From assembly GCA_011503125.2 (NCBI GenBank), contig WWBZ02000008.1, forward strand, positions 310,001 through 374,000: a DNA stretch of 64,000 bases. The letters run 5' to 3'. Below the pieces are notes generated by a model. The model was not told the origin of the DNA. It was given only the letters and a program-made list of their open reading frames with translations, and did not search any database. Of the stretch, positions 23,851-35,228 are shown in pieces. A program made the translations under genes and the position numbers. This stretch comes from Botryosphaeria dothidea (lineage: Eukaryota; Ascomycota; Dothideomycetes; Botryosphaeriales; Botryosphaeriaceae). Position 1 is the first letter of the stretch; the number at the start of each line of letters is the position of its first letter.

Positions 23851-24174
23851 TTGGGCGCCGTGCAAGTCGTACTCGAGGTCAAGGACATCACCAAGGCTCA
23901 CTTGGAAAGGATCGAAAATTTGATGAGCGGCGGTAAGTTCTGCCGTTTCACCCTCCTACTCTCACTTCGTGAAGCCGTTCACTCACAAGTGAAACGCGCG
24001 GAAACGAAGAAGAGAACTGTCGGCGTTAATGCGGCGACCATGATACCCACTCCGAAGTCGACCTCCAGCTCCAAGAAACGGAAGCGCCACGAAGACAACG
24101 AGGACGAGAACGAGGACGAGCTCGGCATGGAGAGCCTTGGCAGGGCCGTCCTTGAGCTAGTCCATAAGCGCTAG
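23851..24174 (+). pseudogene. Orphan 3' gene fragment with basic and acidic tail
   Basis: An open frame without an ATG near its start ends in a Lys/Arg-rich stretch (SSSKKRKRHEDNEDENEDE) and a short helical tail. A GTAAGT...TCACAAG pair at about 23933-23990 could be an intron that keeps the frame. It looks like the last exon(s) of a gene whose 5' part has been lost or replaced by repeats. Family not recognised. Confidence 0.3.
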
Positions 24175-24406
24175 CCAGCCGGCTTCGACAGCGGGCCTAG
24201 CCCGGAGAGTTCCTCTACATAATTCCAAGGCCGAGAAAGGTGTGGGGACACATATATGATCAAAATACTTGATGATGTTGTCGGCAAAATCGGGGCACTA
24301 GGAATGGCAGAGTCCTAAAAAATGGACTTAAATTGGCAAGGAAGATTTAGTAGGATGCGTGGGACCCAAATTGGACCTATACATATAGTCCAAGCAGATG
24401 GATTAG

Positions 24407-24645
24407 TGTTGAATTTGAGAGTGAAGAGTGTGAGGCCAGAAAAGAGAGTAGATTCTGCCTGTCTCCTGAGAGGGAGGTTGGTAGGCTTGCTTATATACAT
24501 GGGTGATAACTACATAACCGAGGATACTAAAGATCCGAGAGAGAGTGCCGATGCGGGGTTGGGCATCAAAGAGTGTTGTTGTATAAAGGACAGAATATTC
24601 GAGATAACTGAGATGCCTGAGGTAGTAAGGCAAGAAAGTCTGACA
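24407..24645. mobile_element. Solo LTR, copy 3 (239 bp), target duplication ATTAG
   Basis: Same length as copy 1 and nearly identical to it, with TGTTG/TGACA ends. Perfect 5-bp repeats ATTAG flank it (24402-24406 and 24646-24650). No internal region is attached. Confidence 0.93.
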
Positions 24646-24650
24646 ATTAG

Positions 24651-27011
24651 TCTTCCCTCTTTGCATTACTCTACCTTGTCGGTAGATGAAAATATAAGTT
24701 TCTGATCAAAAATTCTTACTCGCTTGAAAGAAAAACGAGCAGTGGGTTGTGAGCTAACCTGGATGTTTGGCCCGCACAAGGTGAGCTTAAACTACCTGGG
24801 CCGAGATCAGAGCTCTGTCCACAAGTTTGGAATCGCTCGATATAACAATCCTAGTTTCATACTTCTACGCAGATTCGCGTTAACGTCACTAGCTACCTGC
24901 CTTTATGCTTCTGTATAATACATTTTTGTCACTGTTTACGCATCTACCAGACTTTGCCGTGAATACGAAACGTCCACGCAATTTATACTCGACACCGCGG
25001 ATTCGTCACATGCTGTCTTCCAACCCGACTCTAAACGCAACGGAAGCAGTTATATTCTTATATTCACAAAGAAGCGCCTTCCAGATTAGTAAAGCAACAA
25101 CTCTCCGTAGAGCAAGGCCCAAACGATTAAGAGCTCGACGAGGAGACCGCCGACGCCAACGACGGAGAAAGCCCAAGACCCGAGCCTTTTCCAACACGAT
25201 GCAAGACCATTGGCAATATCAAGACGAGCTTCTGGCGGGACGGCGTCGGGTTCCAGCACCCGCGAGCTCTCCTCGATTTGACGATTCCGGTATTGTACGT
25301 CGAGGTTACGTGGGTCGAAATGGACGCAGACCGCAACGACATCAGGTAGGATAGCCGCGGTGGTGCGTCTGTCAGATGGCAAGATGTTGTAGCGACCAGA
25401 CGGCCTCGTGGCAGGACGTCTGAAAATGGATGCACATCGTCCAGTATGGCGTGCAACACACAAACAGCCACGGCTACGCAATTGGCGCCCAGAATTCCTG
25501 CATCACAACGATGTTACTCTCTTCCCAAGTATTACCGCGCACTTGCTCATCCGGAGGCACGATCGGATGATACTTGCACTTAGAGGACATATACTCGTCC
25601 TGTCACATTTGAACAATTGGGCTAAGTTTGTAGTCTTCCAGGGCGAGTTTCCTGGTGTGACTTCGAGAGGGCTGCTGCGGAGAGAGTACTCATTGACAGA
25701 ACAAGCTTTGGTGTGCCGTTCAGCAAGGATGATGGCAAGCAATTGAGAGGACTGGCCGTCCATCAACGAAGAGGCAGCGGCCAATGATGCCGGCGTTTGA
25801 GTGCAGCTAAGAGGTTATGTATAATACCACCAGAGGCTGACAAAGTGTGTTGACGCGCAAGCACAGAGAGCCTCCTCAGCTAGGTTAGTGTTGCCGCTAG
25901 ATATCCACGGAATTGCCACTGTCTTGTGCCTTTCACCGCAGGGAAGGATTCAAGCCGTCTTGTTCACGAGGGCTGCTTTAAGGGATCTCGAAGGCATCAA
26001 AATGTTTGATCTACGAGCGGTATCTCTTTTGGACGCTGTCTGTAGCTGTTGTGAGCACGGACTTCGATCCGGTCTGGAGACTTACTGCGACTGCTGGATC
26101 TGGGCTTTCTACAGTAGTTAGGAGACCCTGGGCTCTCTAATACGGATTTCTGTAGTGAACTATGCTGACGCAATTTGCCGCTTTGCTGATTCATCAGGGT
26201 CATTTCGTAGCGAGGGTACCCGGCTACGGGATGTGAGATAGGCCGTCGCCAGAAGGTGAAGTTGTGTCTGTCCTGTCACTTCAATGTCGAGATATTAGCG
26301 AAGTTACGAAAAGGGAAAACTGGTCATTGTGGTGCGATGTGTTAGATGATTGACCAAATTGGTGGACACCGAGCGTTGTTAGGGCCATGGGGGTCGCAAG
26401 TCGGGCCGTGAGGAAATGGGGGCCGCGGTTCGGACCATGGCTGCTTGAACCCGTGCTCCGATAGCACGGACAACACGGCGAATCCTGCCCGCTTACGAAG
26501 ACAAAAGTCGGTGTTTGTGAAAGCAGCGCGGTGGGATGAGCGCGGGCGTCACGTGCGGATCCACACTGGATCAACGTTGATCTAGAACCCCTGGGATCCA
26601 GCATTCCCATATCCAGACAGGTCTCAATTAACGCACAGTCACCCAGAGTGCCTTGGCTTTCTTATATGCATGTTATCATAATATTAGACGGTACCTTGGC
26701 TCTCGCGGTCAATTCAACGTTCTATCATACGTCTGTTTGGCGGCATCGGCGTGAGCACACATCGTGCGCTCGCAACCCGCGTGACCTCCCCTTGTCTAAT
26801 TGGCTACCTTCGCATCTTCTGTCAAGATGACTCCATACAGCTCTGCTGACATGCTCAATGACTCCGAAACCCAGTGGAAGAGGGCCATCGTTACAAAGAC
26901 CTCGTAGCCAATCCAATCCAACAATATCACAGGTATCAAAAAATGCGGCCTTCCACTTAATGTCTCTGCCCTCTTTCATTTACAAACATGAATCTGCCAC
27001 GGCTGAAGTGC
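24651..27011. other. Intergenic, no supported gene
   Basis: Several overlapping ORFs of 60-150 codons on both strands lack domains or coherent exon chains. Confidence 0.45.
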
Positions 27012-27483
27012 TTAGTCGGCCTCGGCACCGGCGGCGCCGCACTTCTTCTCGCAGTAGTAGGTCATTTCGTCACCGCCAATGTGCTTGCCAGCAGAGTTGC
27101 AAGCCAGGCCGTCCTGTGTCGTTGTGTCAGTCCAAAAGCCACTGCAGGAAGAAGCCGGCGACTTACGAAAGTGCAGTCGGGGCACTGATCCCACTGCTTG
27201 TCGCCGGTGTTGCGGTTCTTGTAGTAGTCGCAGGCGCACTTGGTGGCGTCAGGCAGCACCTCGTAGGAGGTTTGCCAGTTGTAGCTGACACTCCAGGGAG
27301 TGCCGCCAATGGGGGATGACCTGCGGTTGGAAACGCAAGCAGCAGCGTTGTGCAGGTCGGCGTAGACACTATCAAGATGCCGGGTTAGATTCTGCGTCTC
27401 GGATACGGAAAGTTCGTAACCATGACGAGGAGAACTTACACGCCGGAGGCCAGGGCGAGCAGAGCAACGATGGAGAACTGCAT
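27012..27483 (-). CDS. Small secreted cysteine-rich protein (effector candidate), 115 aa
   Basis: Three exons: 27483-27440, 27368-27167 and 27113-27012. The introns of 71 and 53 bp both start GTAAGT. The start MQFSIVALLALASG is a signal peptide. The mature protein of about 97 residues has eight cysteines, enough for four disulfides, arranged C...CxC...CxxC...C...CxxxC. It ends in an acidic tail. A TATTTTAA box lies about 90 bp upstream on the minus strand (27573-27580). No catalytic motif is present, so an apoplastic effector or antimicrobial role is an inference from architecture only. No family was recognised. Confidence 0.82.
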
Positions 27484-28578
27484 TTTGGAGGGTCCGAAAA
27501 GAGAGAGTCGGAAAGATTGTAGTGAGCGACTTGAGCTGGGTGATGATGGCTCGGAAAGGGGACTGATGCGTGTTAAAATAGGTCACATCCTGACGCGGGA
27601 TTGCTCAGCGATGCGGCGAGGTCTCCCTCCCAGACCGGTCTCCTGCTTGCTGTGCCGCCCAAGACCGACGAATGCGAACCGCCTTTCCTCGTTTGTGCCG
27701 TCTTGACGAGAGTCGTTTAGTAGTGACCGGTCTCCAGTCGGACAGCCCTTACAAATGGCTCGTATCGCTGGAAAGGCGAAATGAACATTGCGCTGTGGGA
27801 CGTGCAAACTGGGGGCCTGATGACAGTGGCGATACATGACGTTGTGCGAGTCGTGGGCGCGCCGCAGCACACGACTCACGCAGTGCACTAAGCAACCGCC
27901 CATTGTTTGCCCGCATCACAGGGCAAGAGACGTAGACAGCGACGCCAGGGTGTGTAAAGGCTTGTTTTCGGTAAGCATGTATAAGGCTGCATGTCTTAGA
28001 TGGTAAGAAAGACCGTTGCGGGCGACCTATAGGCGGCCTAGAAGGCTATTGTTGGAAAAAGGCTACTCCCGCATACCCCAGCGCACGCGTGACTAACGGG
28101 GCGATCCTGGGGAGACCCCGTATCGCCGGCCCACTCCCCGGCGAATTTCGCCGACACTAGCCCCTGCTCCTGTACCTTTCTTGGCCCGCCTCACCGCTTG
28201 GTCTTGTGGCGTTCCTATTGCACGTGTCCCAGAAGAGCGGGAGATGATTCTTGAAGCATTTCGATAGAGTTCGGAAGCTCTCGGCTTAGCATTTCTCGGC
28301 AGACCCTCCCCCAAGCAGCAAGCCTCCTTGGCTTTGGGACCAGTGCACGCGAACACGAGCGAACCGCCTAGCCCACATCGTGCCTTGATCGGCGCTCCAA
28401 GATGGCAACTTGTCAGTTGGGCACACTGATGGCAGCGGACGCCTGGGAAGAGAACATCATACAACATCGCGCCCACAATCGTGATGGCCTATTTAACTCT
28501 GCATGCCGCTCCGGCAATTGAGCACCATCATCCCATCCATTCTCTCATCCTCTCCAACATCCACACTCTTTAGCCAAG
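27484..28578. other. Intergenic between two divergent secreted-protein genes
   Basis: No supported ORF. The left end holds the TATA-like box of the minus-strand cysteine-rich gene. The right end has TATTTAA at 28490-28496 and a pyrimidine-rich leader for the gene starting at 28579. Confidence 0.55.
28490..28496 (+). promoter_or_regulatory. TATA-like box for the 28579 secreted-protein gene
   Basis: TATTTAA lies about 83 bp upstream of the ATG, followed by a CT-rich leader, the usual layout of a well-expressed fungal gene. Confidence 0.5.
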
Positions 28579-29422
28579 ATGCTCCGCCTCGGTCTTCAGA
28601 CTCTCCTTCTCAGCGCTCTCGTCAGCGCGAGCCCTCTTCTGAAGGCTGTTGAGTGGACTCCCGACTACAGTCTCGACGCGGACGATGTCGTCGCCGCCAT
28701 CGACGGCAAGAGTCAGTTTACCTCTCCAACCACCAGTCCAGACTCTTAGCGGCTAACACACTGCAGCGCTCGTTCTCAAGGAGGCCGACTACCTCGCCTA
28801 CCTGAAGGCCGAGGGCATCAAGATCGGTGCCCCTGAGCTCGACCCGGAGTGGATCACCTACAACGGCACCGACATCCCCGACCTCGACGCCCGCGACGTC
28901 GAGCCCCACAGCCTCGAGGCTCGCCAGACGTCCTGCGAGAACACCTTCTCCATCGTCACCGACAAGACCGAGACCTTCGTCGACTGGGACGTCCAGATGT
29001 CGCCCGTCGTGTGCGCCGTCGGCGCCATGGACGTCACCGTCTCGTCGGGCTACTCGGTCGCCAACACGGTCGGCGGCAGCGCCGGCATCGACCTCAAGTT
29101 CATCAAGGACAGGCTGGGCGGCTCCGTCGGCGTCGACTACAGCCGCACCTGGACCACCTCCAGCACCATCATGAACAAGGGCACCGTCCAGGACGGCTGG
29201 TGCGGCGTCATGATCACCAAGCCCATCACCACCCGCCGCTCCGGCCGCCAGTTCCGCGGCTGCATCGGCTCCACCACCCAGACCGGCACCTGGTACGCCG
29301 ACAGCCACAACGAGAAGACCGTCAACGGCATCTCGTGGGTTGAGGGCGCCATTTCCATGTGCACCAAGAGGGGCAACAACCCGCCTCTGTCTCGCTGCAA
29401 CGGCCAGGGCAACTTCATCTAA
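28579..29422 (+). CDS. Secreted protein with processed pro-region, 262 aa, function unknown
   Basis: Exons 28579-28711 and 28767-29422, with a 55-bp intron (GTCAGT...CTGCAG). Residues 1-18 form a signal peptide (MLRLGLQTLLLSALVSAS). A pro-region of about 85 residues follows and ends at SLEAR, a plausible processing site. The mature domain has six cysteines in Ser/Thr/Gly-rich beta-like sequence, including MDVTVSSGYSVANTVGGSAG and WTTSSTIMNKGTVQDGWCG. Strong third-position GC bias indicates good expression. The family looks like one widespread in plant- and insect-associated fungi, but I cannot name it. Its alternating beta pattern could suit a pore-forming or lectin-like fold; this is speculation. 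Confidence 0.85.
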
Positions 29423-32400
29423 ATTGAAATGAAAGATGGCAGCTAGCAGGCATTGGTGTAAGTGCCATCGCGGGCAAGGGTGAGGATAAAGACCGTTGAG
29501 AATGGAAGTCCGGGGCTGACATTCCGGACTCTACCGTGTGCGCAATTAGCGCTCAATTAGATGGTTGATGTAGGAATGATTGAATTATCAAAAGTTTTCC
29601 AATTCAGCATTTGTGAAATCTTCTGATCCCAATACTTCAGCCAGGTTGACACTATGGAATCATCAGAGACTGAAGCGAATTTCCAATTACAAACTTGAAT
29701 CTATTTCTTAAGAGGCAGCTGTCAAAACGTTTGCATGACAATTCTTTAAGTCCGTTGTTTATATTTTGCTCGCGAAAGTCTTATTCACAAAACAGAGTAG
29801 ATCAAAGGAGTGAACGCCCACCCATTAGTAGCCTGGCCGTCTTCGAAAGCATTGCACTCTAAAATAGATGCTTATTTCGATGGAATTTCAACTGGCTGTC
29901 GCTTCCCAGGGTGGGCTGTTTGGAAGCTTGCCAATGTGTGCTCGAGGCGTGAGCTTCGGGGCCGGAGAGACCGAGGCCGTCGTTACCCTCTCGCCTCATA
30001 CTTCCGTAACGCCTTCAGACATCCAGAATCTTAGCGGACCTTGACGTGCTTCCTATCTGACCATGTACCACTAGTAGAATATGCCTTTGGGGAATGTGAA
30101 AAAGGACAGCGAGCAGCTGGTCGTTGACTTACGGATGCCTTCAAAGCAACCATGTGCAGCGGTATTAAAACTGTAGTAGGGGAGTTCGTATCAATGCTTG
30201 TGGGAATAATCGAGGCAAGGTCCTGGTTGGTGTTTTACATATGATTGACAAAAGCGTCCGGATCTTGGTGGAGAAAAGATTCAATCTCGGGATGGGAGTC
30301 CTCTCTGGGACGACGGCCACGAATCTCGTAGCATTCCACAGTTTCCGAAGAGGCGCATGTGATGCTAGTGCTGCTTGGATGGATCACCTTGGTCTCAATC
30401 TTCTCTGCTCTGACTTCTAGAGGTCAGTGCATTGCTCTCCAGTTGAGAAATTCCCCAAAAATTTGTGAGAGGGACGCTCCCGTCAAACCGGAATTAATAG
30501 ATTCAACGTCCGCTGCATGGTGTTACCATCTCCCCTCCTTCTCTCCATGGCCCCTGTCGCCGTTCCTACCGGCAATATCGGTATCTTCGCCTTCATGTTC
30601 TACAAACTCTCTGTTCAGCACATACTTCACAGAACCATTCGGAGAGGGACATGAATAGCACAACATCAATCAAAGGTAAACATAACAGAAGCATGACCAC
30701 CGCCGAGCCATCAGCTCATCAGTGCCACAACTACCACTCTCGAGACTCCTTTTCCAGGCAGCTTTGCTGGTTCAAGAACAGAACCATAACCTGCACGACG
30801 GGCTATCTATTCGAGAAGACACTACTGGCCATGACGGCGTACCATTCTACCTGACCAGGTCCGGAATCTGGCTGGGAATTCTCACCAAAAGACCTGCCGC
30901 GTTGGTCTCAAGGCAACACGCATCACCAGAGCACACCAGGCTCCTTATCAGGGGAGAGTGCGAAGATGTTGTCGATCTTTTCCCGGCAAGCAAGATCGGG
31001 AGGTTTGTACCCACAGCGGGAGATGAACCGGGCCTTGCCGGGCCGGGAATTTCAGGCGTCATGCTGCTGATAGCAGATATCGTGGATCTGCGTACGATAG
31101 TCGATCCGGGTGGCCTGGATCGCCTGCGACGGCGAATCCGGGTGGCCTGTGTCGGAACTGGGTGGCCTGGATCGCCTGGATCGCCTGCGACGTCAGTCAT
31201 GTTGGGGCGGGTACTTGTGAGAAACTTGTTATCGGAGAGAACTGGGGAAAGCGTGGCTGGAGTGGAGAGCTGGCGTAGGAGGCCTTGTGCGAAAGTCTTA
31301 TCAATAGCGATATCAGGCCCACCACCATATCCCCCACACAACGGTCACCGGGCATTCGCAGATGCACCTGTAGGAATGGCTTCACACCTCACACCACCCG
31401 CTACCTTTCGCCGCCGCTCGCGTGGTTCCGAAACGATCACTGTCGGCGGGGTCCCCAGAATTTGCCCCGGCGGGAGTTGAGATCCCTTACAGAAATCAAG
31501 CGCCAGCGTGCTTCCGAAGCAAATGCCATCAGCATTCCATTTAACTTACAGTTACACAGAGTTCTGAACCTTCAGTCGAACCCCACGATATCCGAGACTT
31601 TGGGTAGGAGGAGAAATCACCTCCGAACGCGCCAGGGCAACACGCGAGGAACGAGAAAATCAGGGCAACTACTCTCTCACCAGTTTCCGTACTTCTTGAG
31701 AGATCTATTAGCTGATGATCTCCTCCGCTCTCGGCTGAGCTGATGACGCTGTTCCGTCTTTTGCCAGGGAGAGTTGGCGACACCCCGCTTCTCCGCACAT
31801 TTGCGAGCATGAAAGAGCTCTGACCTGCTCATCCCGCAAAGACAATGGCCGATGCCATGAGTACTGAGTTCTGTGCCTTGAGATCATTTCCGGCCATTCC
31901 GCATCGGTCCGGTGTCTGAGCGTCGAGCGTTGACAGCCACTCCGCCATCGATCGCGTACCTACTTCACCATATCAACTCGTGTCGGCCGTCTCTGCTCTG
32001 GTGAGCACATCTTTCGGCCAATATTACAGATGGCAATCCCAGAATGTCACCCTCCGCGGTAGCAGAGGAAAACCAGATGTGACGACAGCTAGCAGAAATC
32101 CAACCTATCCGGACGCTCCTTGCGGAAGACCTTGTTCGCCATCTCCGTGAGCCAACGATCCTACCCAAGCTAAACTACCACAATAGACCCTGAACACAGT
32201 GTATCAGCCAGAGCAACTCGCCCTGTTACCCGGTGCGGTATGTGTGTGTGAATGAGCCAAGGCGGCGGCGGCTGCGCGGACGCGAGGCGGACTCGAACCC
32301 GGACAGTGTTGGGACAGAGCGGCGGATCTCTGTAGAATTGAGCCGAGGCTGCCGTAGAAGAACCCACCAGCGTCTTTGACTTCATCAAGGCCATATTCTG

Positions 32401-32442
32401 TGTCTACTTGCCGTAGGGAGTGCGGAGAAGATTCCGAGAGCT
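29423..32442. other. Intergenic, about 3 kb, no supported gene
   Basis: A 252-codon plus-strand frame at 30722-31480 overlaps a 164-codon minus-strand frame (30847-31341). Neither shows a domain, and both are Pro/Arg/Ser-rich. Short GGGTGGCCTGGATCGCCTG repeats occur near 31105-31185. Nothing else is recognised. Confidence 0.45.
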
Positions 32443-33573
32443 TCATCCGGCGCTGCCTCGCGACATGGCGCGTTCCCACTGCGCGTCGAGGCGCCGGTGT
32501 ACCCAATCACGATGGCTGGAGAGTCCCCAGGTGACAATGTTGTGCACATGGAAATGTAGACGTTTAAGGTGAGAAGCATCGGCAAGGAGATAGCGGCCGA
32601 CAATAGCCACGTGGTACCTGGTGCGGTCGTCGGAGAGATGATGACAGAGGAGCTCGGCCGAGCGACCGTCCAGGGCACACGAGAGGGACAGAGATGGCTG
32701 GTCAACGGCATCATGGAGGCCTCGGAGTACTTCCTGCGCCTTGATGCAGGCCGAGCCGGAGCCTGCGCACTGGTTGATGGCTGCGTAGATGGTGCCCATC
32801 TCGGCCTGAGCCTTGAACTCGACGACGAAGAAGGGCCAGAAGAGGCCGGCGATAGGTTCGCAAACATCCGAGATGGGCGGGATGGTCATGGCCAGCCTCT
32901 GCTCGCGCTCAAAGGCGGCATTGCTCAAGCCGTACGCCACATCGGGCACGGGCCCAGCGATGCGTGGCACGTTGGCGGCGAGCGGGTCGGGAATGTCTGT
33001 GACACGGGGAAGCATGTTTTTGGGGTGGGTGAACGACTGTTTATCCTTGCGCTGTAGGTGGGCGTCGAAGGCGGCGGGTGGCAGGATGTGGGCGAGGGCC
33101 GTGGTGATTGCCTCCTTCCTGTCGTCCTCGACGCGGACGATGTCTTGGACCCAGGTTTCCAGCGTCTTTGCGGCAAGGGGAGTACGTGGCTTGCCAAGCA
33201 CCGTGTGGACCGTGTCTCTCACGCATTGGGGGGCGCGTGACACGGCAAGGCTGCTCGCAATGAAGACGCCGTTCAACTGCAGCACGTTTGTTCGATAGTG
33301 CTCGGTGCGGATCGAGAGTGAGAGGTCGGGGGTGCTGTCATCCGAAGTGCGGCTGGCTGAGCGTTTGCGTTTGTTAGACGCAGTGCCGGATAAGGGCGGC
33401 GGCGGCATAAACGTGGGCGACGGAAGTGCGGGCGGGCGGCGGTGGCAGCGGCGGCGGCATTTGGGCGACGAAACACTTGGGGGGGAGGGATAGCGGGGCC
33501 TCTTTAACGGGCGCGAGGCCGGAGGCGGCGGGCACGCTAGCAGTATCAAGCCAGTGCTCGATGGCAGCAGCAT
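32443..33573 (-). CDS. DUF7924-family protein, 376 aa
   Basis: A single open frame from an ATG at 33573. The N-terminal 100 residues are Pro/Ser/Arg-rich (RPLKRPRYPSPP, NKRKRSASR). The globular part has the DUF7924 blocks PVPDVAYGLSNAAF, WPFFVVEFKAQA and NQCAGSGSAC in order, followed by a helical end. These proteins are common and lineage-expanded in ascomycetes; their fold resembles PD-(D/E)XK-like or transposon-derived proteins, but no activity is established. A second ATG at 33577 in another frame starts MDAAAIEHWLDTASV, which resembles a family N-terminus, so a 1-nt indel near 33510 is possible. Confidence 0.75.
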   Translation of the reverse strand: MLLPSSTGLILLACPPPPASRPLKRPRYPSPPSVSSPKCRRRCHRRPPALPSPTFMPPPPLSGTASNKRKRSASRTSDDSTPDLSLSIRTEHYRTNVLQLNGVFIASSLAVSRAPQCVRDTVHTVLGKPRTPLAAKTLETWVQDIVRVEDDRKEAITTALAHILPPAAFDAHLQRKDKQSFTHPKNMLPRVTDIPDPLAANVPRIAGPVPDVAYGLSNAAFEREQRLAMTIPPISDVCEPIAGLFWPFFVVEFKAQAEMGTIYAAINQCAGSGSACIKAQEVLRGLHDAVDQPSLSLSCALDGRSAELLCHHLSDDRTRYHVAIVGRYLLADASHLKRLHFHVHNIVTWGLSSHRDWVHRRLDAQWERAMSRGSAG

Positions 33574-33577
33574 CCAT

Positions 33578-34507
33578 CAGGAACTACGACCGGCAGGGCG
33601 ATGGCCATCGGCGCGGCGGAGCTGGAAACGGAGGCGATGGTGATGGTGATGTGGTGGAGCGCGAGACGACTTTGACCTCAGCCAAGACCGCTGAGTCTAA
33701 GTCAGCCTTTGCCCGCCTCGACGCGAAAGATCGCGTGGTCACGTGGTATGACGTAAGTGTCCGTTTTAGCACGCTCCGACCTGTCGAGCGACCGCCAGCT
33801 CGCCGCTGCGCTGCCCTTGAAAGAAAAGTCACCCAACACTCTCTTTGCTCGCTCTGCCACACAATGTTACTGTTCCTGGCCCGATCGTCCTCGCCGGACC
33901 CCCTCTTCCAACCTCCTACATGCCGAGGTATACTGCGCATGGTACACTGAGGCGTCCGGTTCGACGCGTCTCGGGTCCACATGAGGATTGACGCAAGATG
34001 TACGAGCAAAGGACGCGGCTTGAGACTTTGCGCTTGCGTTTGCTTTGGTGCTCTATGGCCTTGGGCAGATGCCGTCTTGGAGATGGGGACATTTGGCAGC
34101 GGTGTTGCGACCAATGGCTGTATGTAACATGCACTGGGAGAGGACATCTTCGCATTGGCCAACGCTCTCCAGCCGGGCGTTGCACAGTCAACCCCGACCA
34201 GCCACATCCTCCACCTCGTCGCGCCCATCCTCTATCCAGTCCCGACACCAATCATTCCCCACCTGCTCGGATTCTCTACCGCTCTTCGACATGCAGTGCG
34301 CACGCCCTTCTCTCATATGTGCCCAGAGCCTGCTTTCTCTGGGCCTCGTCTCGATCCCACGATCCCCCAAGCGCCCGGTGATACCTCAGGACGGCTACGT
34401 GCGTTTGCTCCTCATCTGAAAAGGGCCAGCACACTGTCGGTTCCGCCCACTCCTTTTCGCCTCCCTTTTCTCTCCATCGCCGCTCGACGAGACGAAGACG
34501 CGCCACC
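33578..34507. other. Intergenic, no supported gene
   Basis: The ORFs here overlap on both strands and carry no domain. The right end is probably promoter and leader for the gene at 34508. Confidence 0.45.
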
Positions 34508-35228
34508 ATGAACGCCGCGATTCCCGACGAAGACCTGTCGCCGCTCTCCGTCGCCTTCGCCGCGCCGCTCCTCTTCCTCCGCGCCAAAGCCTACACCGCC
34601 GCCAATTCCCTCCGCAACGCCGGCTGCGAGGGCGACCTCGAGGCCGCTATCGCCGAATTCAACGCCATCGAGACCCCGCTGAGAGCCCTCATGGGCCGGG
34701 CTATCCACACGGCCGATCTACCATTCGCCGCCCAAGCATTGCATGCTCTGCCTGACAGCGAAGAGTCGCGACATGACCACAGTGACAACAGTAATGGCGA
34801 CAGCGGTGAGGATCATGATACGGATGACGAACACGACGACGATCGCTTGCACGTCAAAGGCGAGAAGAGTGAAGCTCGGAGCACGGAGGTCGGGCTGCCG
34901 CCAGGAATGCTGTACGAGCGCCCTCCCCACACGTAGATGCCGTCGTCGAGTTTCCACTGACAGAGCTGCCAGTGCTACAGCCGGCCCACAAGACTTCTCC
35001 CTCCAGCATCGCGCGTACGAGCTGTTCTACGCCATTCATATCAGCCGGCTTGAAAGGCTCGTCTGCCGACTTCGTACCGCCAACGAAGAGCCCGGCAGGC
35101 GGGGAGGCGTGCAGGTGGCTGAGGAAGCTCAGACTCAGTACGCCGAGCTGCTTTGTGACGAGATGCGCTTGCAACGGGAGTACCGGAGAGCGGTCACTGT
35201 GCTGCTCGTCAATGGCATCATGTGCTGA
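34508..35228 (+). pseudogene. Unknown protein gene with a broken frame near 34930-34985
   Basis: The first frame (ATG 34508 to TAG 34934) gives 142 residues: a helical N-terminal half with FAAPLLFLRAKAYTAANSLR, then an acidic His/Asp-rich stretch. A 17-codon stretch in a second frame from 34933 reads like coding (DAVVEFPLTELPVLQ). A third frame from about 34983 to 35228 is clearly coding-like (RAYELFYAIHISRLERLVCRL). No intron with normal borders and length joins the three, so one or two indels, or sequence errors, are likely. No family is recognised. Confidence 0.45.

Noticed and set aside
28718..29308. 196-codon minus-strand ORF, Gly/Ala/Val/Asp-rich
   Set aside because: Antisense of the secreted 262-aa gene, a result of its strong third-position GC bias.
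30722..31480. 252-codon plus-strand ORF
   Set aside because: It overlaps a minus-strand frame, has no ATG-linked exon structure or domain, and is compositionally biased by local repeats.
32569..33298. Plus-strand ORFs of 160-162 codons
   Set aside because: Antisense shadows of the DUF7924 gene.
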